DNA from: Diphasiastrum complanatum
Lineage: Eukaryota > Streptophyta > Lycopodiopsida > Lycopodiales > Lycopodiaceae
Length of the DNA stretch: 64,000 nucleotides
Direction: 5' to 3'
Assembly (NCBI GenBank): GCA_029204225.1
Contig: CM055100.1
Coordinates: forward strand, 29,824,149-29,888,148
Shown: positions 25,560 to 40,640 of the stretch, in pieces
Layout: each line of letters starts with the position of its first letter
How positions within the stretch are numbered: position 1 is the first letter of the stretch
The notes under the pieces: model-generated
Told to the model about the DNA's origin: nothing
Seen by the model: the letters and a program-made list of their open reading frames with translations, nothing else
Database searches by the model: none
Program-made: the position numbers and the translations under genes

Positions 25560-26775
25560 GATTTGAGTACAGCCCACCAAAAAGGGTAAATAGTATGTAG
25601 AATTACTATTGATCAGTATGGAAGTGAAGTTCAATTCAGAATTCATTGTGGTAGTGCAGAAAGATGGCGTTCATTCCTCAGACGTTAGAGATAGTCATCG
25701 TCTACTTGAATTCTAATTAATCAAAGACATCCATGATTCAACCAGACTAAGTAAACGAGCTAAGACAAGTAGTTAGGAAAGTACAATGAATCACAACACA
25801 CACATATCCACGTTAGACACATAGTAGAAGGTGTTGTTTATATTTTATACTGAATGCTTGTCATAAGAGCATTTGCTTACTATGGAGCAAGAACAACACA
25901 AGTGACTACAACCTAAATGCGGTGTAGCTTTGATGCTCAATCAATCACTTTGTTGCACCGTAAGTGAATGCAAACTGGAGATGCATATATACAGAACATC
26001 CTTGTGATTACAAGAATTGCTTAACTAATCTATAATTACAAGACTAGTTTAGTCTAACCAGATGCTGGTCGTGAGTGTACTTTACAGATATTTGATGTAC
26101 AATGACATTTGTACAATATGTGTATCAGTCAGACGAGACAAATGACTTGATGGAGTCAAAGTAGTTGAACGAGTCGATTGTCGAGGTAGTTGGATGACTC
26201 AATCATCGAAGCAATCAGGTGACTTGATCGTCGAAGTAGTCGGATGAGTCGGATACTTTGGATACTTTGGACACTTCGGTCGACCGTCAAAGTAGTCGAG
26301 TGACTTGATAGTCGAAGTAGTCGAAGATGGCTTGGGCTTCGATGTTCTTCAAATAATTTGACATTCGAATGTAGATAAAACTGGGAATGGATACCCTATA
26401 CTCCGAGGATGAAGATTAGCCAGAAGGTCAAAGTGATCGTCCTTCAGATAATTCGGTTGATTCGATTCTATGTAGAAAGTTGCAGGTGTCAAACAACTAT
26501 ATAAAAATATGTGTATTTTACCATGCATTATTCTGCACATAGAATGAAAGTAGTTTTGCAAGTACTATAGTTTGTGTTAAGAAACACTACCAAATATGCA
26601 GAATAGCAAAACAGAAAAATATGATTCATGTAGGTATCAGATGAGCAGATATAAAACCTAAAGAGATTGCATTTAACCCTAGATCAATGATTAATTCAAG
26701 GATCAAAGATGTGCAGGAAGAATCTTGATTGAAATTGAAACACCAAGGAGGAAACTGTGAGCTTAATCCCCAACA
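25560..26775 (-). repeat. Long 3' LTR of a minus-strand copia
   Basis: The minus strand starts TGTTGGGG at 26775, just after a polypurine tract. A TATA box (minus-strand TGTATATATGC) lies near 25983-25996. A 25-bp tandem array at 26155-26330 sits about 165 bp upstream of it, in the U3 position. The far end of the LTR is not certain; the bounds given stop short of the AG array. Confidence 0.65.
26155..26330. repeat. 25-bp minisatellite in LTR U3
   Basis: Six units of about 25 bp built on GTCGAAGTAGTCGGATGACT: 26155-26179, 26180-26204, 26205-26229, 26230-26254, 26286-26310 and a partial at 26311-26330. A 31-bp spacer between units four and five contains GGATACTTTGG-like copies. Units differ at several positions each. 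Confidence 0.85.
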
Positions 26776-28040
26776 ATCCCCCTCAAGGTCACGGTTGGTG
26801 CCTTGAGTGTCTTTGTCAAGTTTAGCATGTTGAAGAACTTTTGATGCTTGATCTTGGGAAGAGCCTTGGTGAATATGTCTACAACCATAATAGATGTGGA
26901 GCAGTATTTGAGGATCACTTCTCCTGAAAAAACCTTTTTTAGAATGAAGTGGTATTGGATTTCAATGTGCTTTGGCTTGCCAAGAAATCTGGGATTCATT
27001 GACAGTGAAATATAGCTCATGTTGTCACACATAATGGTAGTAGGTTGAAGTTGAGTGTGATGTAAGTCATGGAGTAATAGTCTGATCCAAATAGCTTCTT
27101 TTGAAGCTTGACATGCTATGATATACTCTCCCTCAGTCGAAGATAGCGCCACCAACTTTTGCTTCCTAGAATTCCACAAAACTAGTCCCCATGCCAGAAA
27201 GAAACAAAATGTGGAGGTAGATTTTCTGGTAGAGACATCTCCTCCCCAATCTAAGTCGGAGTAGCCTCAAAGAACCATTGGGTCAATAGCATTTCCATCA
27301 CAGCATAGTATTTGATCTAAACTTCTTTGAATATATTTCATCACTCTCTTTAATGCTTTCCAATGCAAGATCCTGGGCTTGGACATAAATTAACTTAATG
27401 TGTTGATACTATATGCAAGATCTGGTCTGGTGCACAACATGGCATACATTAGAGATTCTAGTAGTGAGTGATAAGGATACTTCGATGAGTCGAGTATCTC
27501 ACTTTTGGTTTGACACATGAAGGTTTGGTCAATATCATACCTGGATCCATCGGTGTATCAATTGGTTTGCAATCAAACATGAGAAACTTTTCTAGAACAT
27601 TCTCTAGATATTTTTGCTGGCTAAGATAGATCTTCTTATGTAATCTATCTCTAGTACTATGTATACCTAATAGTGAATGAACAATGCCTAAATCGATCAT
27701 GTCAAATTCCTTCGACAGATCACTCTTTGTAGTGTGCAGCATGAATGTGTCGTTAGACCAAATAAGTGCATCATCTACATATAGAGCTATGTAAATTGAA
27801 TTGACACCTATGTGTTTGGAATAAACATTACACTCAATTGAATTGTCTGCAAAGCCTAATTGATTAAGATAAGCATTAATTCATTTGAACCAAGCCCTTG
27901 CAGCTTGTTTCAAACCATAGATTGCTTTGTGCAGCTTGCACACATTGTGCTCTTGGCCTTTGACTTCAAAGCCTTCGGGTTAGAAGGTGTACAGTTACTC
28001 TTCGACATACCCATTAAGGAAGGTTGTTTTGACGTTGCAA
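26763..28040 (-). pseudogene. Ty1/copia RT and RNase H, 3' part
   Basis: Minus-strand RT with ALYVDDALIWSN near 27770 (YVDD intact), LGIVHSLLGIHSTRD and YLENVLEKFLMFDCKPIDTP near 27540-27690, then RNase H with WNSRKQKLVALSSTEGEY and FTKALPKIKHQKFF. Several stops and frameshifts lie between 27180 and 27480. The upstream RT is cut at 28040 by an unrelated LTR-derived repeat; gag, protease and integrase are missing. Confidence 0.9.
26776..26788 (-). other. Polypurine tract, minus-strand copia
   Basis: The minus strand reads CTTGAGGGGGAT directly before the TGTTGGGG LTR start. Confidence 0.75.
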
Positions 28041-28271
28041 GGATTGAGATCCTAGCCCTTCAAATAAACACAAAAGATCTAGTGGTGCACAAAGAAGCAC
28101 ACCCCACGTACCACCATTTGACTTTGACTCCACCTTATAACTTAGACTTTGGGCCTTTTAACTTATTTTATTTGCACCTAGGGCCCAAGTCACTAGAAAA
28201 CAACTTAAATTATTAAGTAATGTGCTCATTGGGCTGGGCTTATGCATGCAGGAAGCCAGTGCCTTGCACTT
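28041..28271 (-). repeat. LTR-derived repeat, copy 1
   Basis: About 230 bp, closely matching 54218-54453. Its minus strand shares CGTATAAGCCCA and TGAGCAC blocks with the U3 of the LTR at 58719, so it is probably a fragment of a related LTR. It abuts copia RT. Confidence 0.8.
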
Positions 28272-32024
<3,753 letters not shown>

Positions 32025-33559
32025 ATGTTCACATGCGTATGTATCTCGATCAAAATACTATGCATGAGAGACTTATCAAATAAATCAAATGGCTTCTTAA
32101 AAATGATCACAAGTTGTTGACATATATGAGAGTGTTTTTTTATGCATACCTATATGCACATTGGCATATATGTATGAGCCTATGGTGCTATAACATAAAC
32201 TTAAGGTACATATTATAATGGCCAAGCCTAGACACTTAAAACATTCACTAAGTATAGTTATAATGATTTATGAGCTTTTGGATAAGTGAACTTGCTATCA
32301 AACACTAGCATGTCAAAAGCCATAAACATGAGTCAAAGATGCTTGATGTTTCCATCGTGCCCTATTTCATCCATCATATCTTGAATGTCCTTTATTGTCG
32401 ATGCCACATCATTGTAATCTTTATGTTTAAGTAGACTCATACAAGTCAATTTTGGCTATGCTAGTCTCATAAAGTTGGGTAATGTTCTTATCTACACACA
32501 TAACTTGAAATTTTATTCCTTTTACTAGTTTTAGGAAATTACTGCATATATCAAAAGGTTACTCTTTTTTCTCACACTACTAGAAATGTGACTATTTTGA
32601 ATTCTAGGAAGATAATCATCCATGGTTGATAATGTTCATAAAGATTACCTCCAATGTGTCTACTAATAAAAACCTTTCATGTCTTTCCATTGGGTTTATT
32701 GCTCAGATACAAACTAACTAAGGTATTAATTGCTGCAATACATATATGCTAAGATGTTAAATATACTACCATATCTCAAGTTGCATTTATTCTCACAAAA
32801 AACTTGATCTTGATATATCTTCTAAAATCTATTTCTTTTTCTTGTATTCTTTTGTCATTCCTATGAATATGGAACTTAGATCGCTTATACTTTTAGTTTT
32901 CTTAAGTGGCACTATTTGATTAAATTGGCATCATTTTGTATAGATGCACATGTAGATACATCTACATTGATAGGGATAACCAAGTTGGATCTCTAGGGCC
33001 ACCAATTATAACTACAAAATGGAACACAAAGCACCCAAGTTTTGGGATGTGTGGGCTCGTAGGGCAACATAGATTATCAAGGGACAGAAAAGAGAAATGC
33101 AGGTTGCCCATGAAATGAATGAAAAAAACAAAATTTCATAATCATGACAACGTTCATTTATAAGAGACTACATAGAGACAAAGGACAAATAAAGAAAGCT
33201 ATGAAGAAAGCACCAAGGAGTAGGAAGCTATGTAAACATGCAAGCTTGGAGACATTGTAGGTTCTAGAAAATACCAATTGAAGAAAGATTGTGAAACTAG
33301 AACACCTACTATAATATTTGCCAACTTTTTGCTTACTTAAATTAGCTGAATAGAAATTTTCCATCAATTTGGTAGATAAGTGGAATTGGAACTAGAACTA
33401 TGCCATGCTTAAAACCACTCTATTCTAAGTAATAGTATAAAAAGGCTCCACTATCAATTTCCTCCTAGCCAAATCTATGATTCTTACTATTGTGTATACT
33501 AGACTTTAGTCAACCTACTTGATTACTTCAATTCTTTCACAAACCAAAAATGTAACTGT

Positions 33560-34280
33560 CTTTTGTGCTATCTTGTAATGTCCTCGTAGATATATGTAAT
33601 GCTTCCCAGTACACATTGCTTTAGATTCCTTAGGTATTCTCAAATACATCAATCATCTACTTGAATTTTTTTAGGAAATTTCTTTAGATTAACATAATGT
33701 TTGGTCCAATCTTGAGCACTTTGAAAATTTTCATGTGGCAAATGTAGCATTTCTTACATATTATGCAAGAAATTAACCAGTCTATAGCGTAATCTCTTTA
33801 GTCTAAAGTGAGATTGAAAATCTACAAGCTCAACCAGGGGAGAGTACTATTTCTTTTGATTTTAGTCCGTAGTTTGATTGATTTTTTTTTTACCATCAAA
33901 TTTTGGATAGTCAAAAGAACCAAAACTAAGTAAGTTTTCCTAATATCAAACATTGTTGACATGAAGTGTGAACATAAAATTATGATCGGTTACTAGTTCT
34001 ATGGGTATTCCATTAAGTTTAAAAATATTCTCTATTGATATGAGCTAAGTTGGATGCATTTGCAATAGTCCATACAACACTATATGTAGCTAACTTGGTA
34101 AGGCATTGAGTTTTTACCCAATAGCATCATGAACCTTTGAGTCCTAGAGAAAGCAACTACAAATTCCATTGAAATATTGTCCCACTATAATGACCACTCC
34201 AATGACATGACATTGCCATTTTCAATCTTTATATTGTTGATATGGGTCCATTTTGTGCTACTGAATATTGATGAGCTTTA
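33560..34280 (-). pseudogene. Ty3/gypsy integrase remnant, heavily decayed
   Basis: The minus strand contains WDNISMEFVVAFSRTQR near 34135-34185, the start of the gypsy integrase core, then IFKLNGIPIELVTDHNFMFT near 33970-34030, which matches the block holding the second catalytic Asp. NFQSAQDWTKHYVNLKK near 33690-33740 fits the C-terminal domain. Stops and shifts separate all of these. The flanking AT-rich DNA up to 35184 is probably the same element but cannot be read. Confidence 0.7.
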
Positions 34281-35334
<1,054 letters not shown>

Positions 35335-35793
35335 CTATTTGTGGCGATGTTGTTGCTGGTAACTGGTCATGTCCAAGGTTGGATATGCGTGTGGAACACG
35401 TAGTTGAAACTCGTTGAACATGTGACTGGACTAAAGATTGAACAAATTTTAACTAAATTTGTTTTGATCTTGTTGTAGTTGACTCAAAGAATAATATGGC
35501 AATGAGATGCAGGAATCAGCTCTAAGTTGACATGGATTTTTCATATGTCGCAAAAATCCTAAACTGTTGTACAAGGGAATCTGAAGATGGATAGATGAAT
35601 GAAAATTTGTTTTGGAGATGCTCTACAGAAGACTCTTGTGCAAGACAAAGAGTGAGAACTGTATAGCACTCATCGAACAAAACTTGCATTCATCAACATT
35701 GATAATGTACCTTGATAGTGGCAATATTTCAGTTGTTTTGTAGAGTAATGTGACTTACTCTGACATGCCCTTGTCAAAACAAGGCAGGGTTGG

Positions 35794-36440
35794 TTACACT
35801 AAATCTATCATTGATAGCAAATGTTGTAAGATATAGCTTGAGATGCAGGTATGGTTGAGGTAATATGTCCTGAGGACCTCTCTAAACAAGAGATTCAGAA
35901 TCGAATCTCTATCTGGATTTTCGAATTCGAGAAATATTGTGTATTGGCACATTGGAAATTTTATCAGCATGTGGAAAGACAAATAGATTTGACGTTGTAA
36001 AAGGGAAGAAAAATTGTCAATTCCCTGTGGAGGTTGCTCTTGGTTGGACATTGTAGCAGATGACGGAATATCAGGTTCACTTTCTTTCGACAAGGACTCA
36101 TTTCATATTGTCTTTTTTCATTATGGAGCTGGTGTACTGGATGGTGATGTAGTAGAAGTTTACAAGAAACTTCTCGATTGAACAGGAGGTTTAACTGTTG
36201 GTTGCTATGGTGCTCGTGTTGTTGTTGTGAAGATCCTATTTTGATTCATAACTGACGTGACAGGCAGGTAGGATCTTAGTTGGTTGCTTTGGACAGTCTT
36301 TGAAACTGTGTTTTCGGATATAGTCGGGACACTCAGCATGGTACTAGGTCTTAACTGGACAATCAACCATGAAGTGGCTAGTTTCACCACAGATGAAACA
36401 TCTGGTGTGCAATGGCCCTTGTATAACGGCATAGCCATCT
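35794..36440 (-). pseudogene. Gag fragment with zinc knuckles
   Basis: On the minus strand, 36440 to about 36300 encodes CFICGETSHFMVDC, a correct CX2CX4HX4C knuckle, and a second weaker cluster (ECPDYIRKHSFKDC). After stops the reading continues into a 99-codon frame (MSKESEPDIPSSATMSNQEQ) at 35794-36093. Two knuckles followed by a variable polar tail suit a retroelement gag. Whether it is gypsy or copia is not decided because no protease follows. Confidence 0.6.
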
Positions 36441-36584
36441 TGTATGGCTAGTGGGTCTGGACTTTCTAGTGGATATTCATGATAAGGCAAGGCATTTCCA
36501 GATTGTGATGGGTTTCTTCATATTGTTGAACTGTATGTGCTTGGATAGGTCGATATGAAGGAGAAGCATCAACAGGATGCGTAG

Positions 36585-37944
36585 CCCTAGCAGAGCAGAC
36601 AAAGGCAAAGGCATTGCTGCCCCAAGAGGATCTCCTAGAAGGTCAACAAGACAATGAAGAGCGCCAGCAAGATATGTGCCAGGCAGCTCTGCTTCTATAT
36701 CATAAGAGTTCTTCGAAATTAGTGGTGAACCACAAACTTTCGAGGAGGCAATTGAATGTCCAGAGGAGGACAAATGGATCCAAGCCATGAACGAGGAGAT
36801 GGAATCCATGAGGAAGAACTAGGTATGGACATTGCAGCCATTACCAAATAAGCGAAAGGCTATAAAATGCAAATGAGTTTACAAGCTAAAGTATGGACCA
36901 GATGGAGATGTCTTGAAATATAAGACAAGACTGGAAGCGAAGGGATTCTCTCAGAGATATGGTATTGATTATTCTGAAACCTTCTCTCCTGTCATGAAAC
37001 ATTCGTCCCTACGTTTGCTATTTGCATATGCAGCTGCTTATGACCTCAGGATCCACATTGTGGATGAGAAGACAGCCTTCTTGCATGGTGAGTTAGACAA
37101 AGAGGTCTACATGGACCAACCCCCAGGTTATGTCTCGAATTCACTTCTTGATTATGCATGCAGAATGCATAGGAGTATTGATGGTCTAAAGTAGTCAGCT
37201 CGACAACGGTACAAAAAAAAAGATCAAACCCTGAAATCCTGGGATTCAAGCCACTGATGGCTAATTCCAATGTGTATGTGAGAATTACAGATGGGAAGAT
37301 CATCATTGTGGCTGTGTATGTTGAGGTGTCTTTTTATAAATGGAAAAGGCCCTTGCTCCAAAATACTATTGGCTAATTTGTACACTAATCCTATTCATTC
37401 ATCTTGGACCCAACTTGATCCAAAGGTCTCAAAAAAGTACATTGGGTTTCACATGATTCATGTGTCTCCATTTGGACCCAACTCTAAAATAATAGACTTC
37501 TAAGTTTAAAATGACTTTGGGTCTCAAGTTTTATTTTAATTACAAAGGGGCCCAAGTCTATTATTCTATTTACAACTCAACTTGCGTGCTCATTGGGCCA
37601 TGGGCTTATACACGCAGGATGCCATGCCCTCACAACACATTTTATTGGCCAATATTATTTATTTACAATATGTTGGGAATACCCTTAACAAACAAAAATT
37701 ATTCGAGGACTGCAGAAGAGAGAGAATTGATGCAGCTTCACCTTAAAGGAAATTGATAGGATTGTTGATGTACCTTGCAGACAACACACGCCTTGACATT
37801 GCTTGTGCAGTGTTCAGGATGAGCCAATTCTGCACCGCCTTCATTCGAACGAAAGACATGGTTGCTGACATGTTCACAAAGGCCCTAGACAAAGGTCTAT
37901 TCGAGAGACAGAGGAGTAGTCTTGGAGTCGTCAAACTATCATGC
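36585..37944 (+). pseudogene. Ty1/copia pol, second D-family element, interrupted
   Basis: Closely follows element D from the linker (compare 9700-9990) into RT: KYKTRLEAKGFSQRYGIDYS, ETFSPVMKHSSLRLL, LHGELDKEVYMDQPPGYV. At the block before YVDD (GKIIIVAVYV in frame near 37295-37322) a foreign LTR fragment of about 368 bp is inserted. After it come MYLADNTRLDIACAV, a large deletion of RNase H, and the C-terminus DMFTKALDKGLFERQRSS. The stretch of RT deleted in element D is present here up to the insertion. Confidence 0.9.
37323..37690 (-). repeat. U3 fragment of the TGTTGGG LTR family
   Basis: Reverse complement of about 58719-59096: it runs from the LTR start (minus-strand TGTTAAGGGTATTCCC) to just after the TATA region (TTTATAAAAAGGCACCTC in the other copy). 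R and U5 are missing. It disrupts the RT active-site block of the surrounding copia. No target duplication is visible. Confidence 0.85.
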
Positions 37945-37957
37945 TTTGAGAGGGAGC
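37945..37957 (+). other. Polypurine tract, second D-family element
   Basis: CTTTGAGAGGGAGC, as in element D, directly precedes the LTR. Confidence 0.8.
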
Positions 37958-38770
37958 TGAAGAAACGAAATGTTTCTAATGCTTTAAGCTTTGCTAGCTT
38001 TCAATCCTGAACCTTTGGCAAAAGATGACAAGACATGACACACGACACAACATGAAATCAATCGTGCTCCTCAACTAACCAAGAAGATCAGCCAAGTACC
38101 ATGGGGTACAAATATTTGATCAGATATCATGACATCAGCAGAAGTACTCTAGATCGTGGCTAATCTGCCACTCTTGTAATTCATGATTAGTTGTAGATGT
38201 TTAATCTCTCTAATCTGGTAGTTACACGATGTGACTATATACTTTTTGTTTGATGCATAATACAACAAGCTAGTAAGCAAGACAAGAAGTCAGAAGATGA
38301 AAAATATAGAATACATGTGCGCCTGCGTGCGAGACAATTTTGTAATAGGATATGTAGATCCAGAAGTCCGCTATTAAGTGAGACACAAATTCATGAGAGA
38401 AGTGTATTTCTCTCACACAAACGCACTCTGTGGATCTGTCACATAGTGCTTGAAGAATCAGAAAATCAGTAGATGATATTGTAGTTGTTGTGCACATTAT
38501 TAATCTGTATGATTGTATGATCTTGAATGTAAATGTGTCTGCTACTATTCATGCATCTGATTCACTTGTTGATTTAATTTTGCACTTTGATTTGATCTTG
38601 TTGAATGCTACATTAATTTGTTAACGTAGATCAGTAGTGTCTGACTACTCTCTGAAGGATTGTAGGAGTGATATAGCCGGCAATGACCAGCAATCACATC
38701 TGAATTCTTGATGAACTGATCTTGTTCACAAATCCCTTTGTTTCGTGCTTCGCTTCGCTTCGTGATCACT
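37958..38770 (+). repeat. 3' LTR of the second D-family element
   Basis: Starts TGAAGAAACGAAATG and parallels 7578 onward, with some internal loss near 38000-38060. It includes the AAGTCCGCTATTAAG block and runs until about 38770, where it passes into TTCGT/TTCAT-rich sequence. The end is not sharp. Confidence 0.75.
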
Positions 38771-39035
38771 TGGCTATAAGGGTAAATCAATTACAGAACT
38801 CACCTAGGCTTCATTTCATTTTGTTTTGTTTCATCCTGTTTCGTTTCATCTCGTCTCGTCTCGTTATAGAGCTTGATTGATCTTGTCGCAAATTCTTTTG
38901 CTTCGTTTTGTTTCGTTTCATGATCTGTGGTTCCAGCATGAATCAATGTCAGTGATCATTTAAGTTTCGCTTTGCTTCACTTCGCTTCATTTCATTTTTG
39001 TTTAGAATTTGTCTCGTTTTGTTTCATTGTATTAC
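38735..39035. repeat. Degenerate TTCGT/TTCAT pentamer clusters
   Basis: Five short clusters of TTCGT, TTCGC, TTCAT, TTTGT and CTCGT words lie near 38745, 38815, 38860, 38900, 38965 and 39010. They are separated by non-repeat spacers of roughly 40-70 bp. They may be an expanded form of GAA/TTC words in the D LTR. Confidence 0.6.
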
Positions 39036-39159
39036 AGAGCCTGATTGTTCCAACTCAAACAGAAATAATTCGAGTGTCACGAAAAGTTTCGCGAATTGTT
39101 CGTGATTTAATTTTCTTTTATCATTTTGTCACCAGAGTTTTTAGCTAGAATTTGCATTT

Positions 39160-39310
39160 TTCAGAGTGTATTTGTTTAGCATCATCTATGTGTAGAATGT
39201 TGATTTTATGGTTGATCTAGATTCCACACGTGTGAAGTACAATAAGGTACTATTGTTGTATGGAAAGAGATAGTACTAAGTCATAATCAAGTGTTTATGA
39301 TCAGATCCTG
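39160..39310 (+). repeat. LTR/leader block with CACACGTGTG
   Basis: TGTGTAGAATGTTGATTTT, then a CACACGTGTG palindrome (39225-39234) and GAAGTAC...GTACTATTGTTGTATGG. The same block occurs at 12030-12110, 16850-16920 and 46815-46900. Here it is joined to the opposite-strand copia at 39301. Confidence 0.7.
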
Positions 39311-40013
39311 AAAAAAACTTCTTGATTGTACTTTAATCTATAGATCCACTTACATGCAAGTGGCTTCTTTCCATATGGAAAGTGTACAAGATTCCAAGTT
39401 TGATTATCTATCAAAGCATCAAACTCTACTTGCATTGCATCTCTCCAAACTTGTGATCTACTTGCATCTTCATAACATGGCTTTTCAAGCATTGTGGTTA
39501 GAAAAGAGTAAGAAGTTGAAGGAGATGTGTCCTCCCTTTGCTTCCCTTTCTCAAAGTATGTGAGCCTTGAAGGCTCGGCCTTGCTCCTTGTGGATCTTCT
39601 CGGCTCCTTTGGAACTTGATTTTGATCTTCCAAAAGATCATTTTCAAGAGGCTCCTCCTCGGGTGTTGCAAGATCTTCATCACCTAAGAGATTAGATGCA
39701 TTTGGAGACAACTTGTAACTTTGACATTCATCAAAGAAGACATCCTTGCTAGCTTTTACTTTCTTTGAAATAGGATCAAATATCCTATATCCTTTGCTAT
39801 TTTCACTATAGCCCTCAAATATTCCTTTGAAGGAAGTTGCATCTTCTTTCCTTCTTGTTTCCAAAGAAATGTGGGCATAACATATACATCCAAACACTTT
39901 AAAATCTTTTACATTGGGCTTATTGTCAAACAAAGCTTGAAATGGTGAGATTCCACCAATAGCACTACTAGGAAGCCTATTACATAAGTAATTAGCACAA
40001 GTTATAGCCTCCC
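39301..40013 (-). pseudogene. Ty1/copia INT C-terminus to RT start, split element
   Basis: The minus strand from 40013 reads EAITCANYLCNRLPSSAIGG, then VFGCICYAHISLETRRKED, the acidic linker, and RT start (SQVWRDAMQVEFDALIDNQT, CKWIYRLKYNQ), ending at 39301. It continues the integrase at 44825-45755, which stops at LPITFWG; together they are the two halves of one element separated by about 4.8 kb. RT is cut at its N-terminus. Confidence 0.88.
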
Positions 40014-40361
40014 GTTACACTATTGAACATCATCAAAATCAACATCACAACACGTTTGTTTTCCGCCCAGTCCATTCCTCACACATATCCGCCTTCACAA
40101 AATCACCACCCTTGACAAACACCTCCAGTTTTTGATATTCCACTTTCCATCCTTCTTAACCCCACCTCATTCTGTGCCCACCTTTTTTACATCATATTTT
40201 GTTTGCCACCCACATTCCACACGGTTCTGTCCAACACAACCCACTTCCACACACTTTTCATTCCAAACCATCCATCTTTCACAACCCTTTTTCATACAGC
40301 ATCATACATCCCTCCCCACACATATTCCGAACCCTTCTACACCACCATTTTCAGTCCTTTA

Positions 40362-40571
40362 GACTCGACCAAAGCCAGTCCTTCAGACTCGACTGAAGCC
40401 AGTCCTTCTGCCAGAACCGAAACCACTCTTTTCATTTCAACCGAAGCACGTCCATCCATTTCAACCGACGCCAAACCTTCAAATCTCAATCAACGCCAAA
40501 TCTTCAAATCTCAACTGATGCCAATCCTCCAAATCTTAACCGACATCAACCCACGAAATCTCAACCGAAGG
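40362..40571 (+). repeat. 24/25-bp minisatellite, nine units
   Basis: Units of 24 or 25 bp: 40362-40385, 40386-40409, 40410-40434, 40435-40458, 40459-40483, 40484-40508, 40509-40533, 40534-40558 and a partial. The first units encode STKASPSD-type octapeptides in one frame; later 25-bp units destroy the frame. The core is TCAACCGANGCCA. Confidence 0.85.
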
Positions 40572-40640
40572 TTTCACACTGTCTACACTCTCAACCGAAC
40601 CAATTTTTTCTAGAACTTTTTTTTTTTCCATTTTTCCACC

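Noticed and set aside
36477-36809. Minus-strand 110-codon frame, and the similar one at 9672-10034
   Set aside because: Both are antisense shadows of the D-family linker/RT coding sequence.
40018-40022. CACTA at the left end of the 4.8-kb insertion, suggesting a CACTA transposon
   Set aside because: No TAGTG at the other end and no transposase; the match is five bases only.
40362-40571. CRISPR-like array of 24-25 bp units (also 26155-26330)
   Set aside because: Units are contiguous without spacers and the DNA is plant; these are minisatellites.
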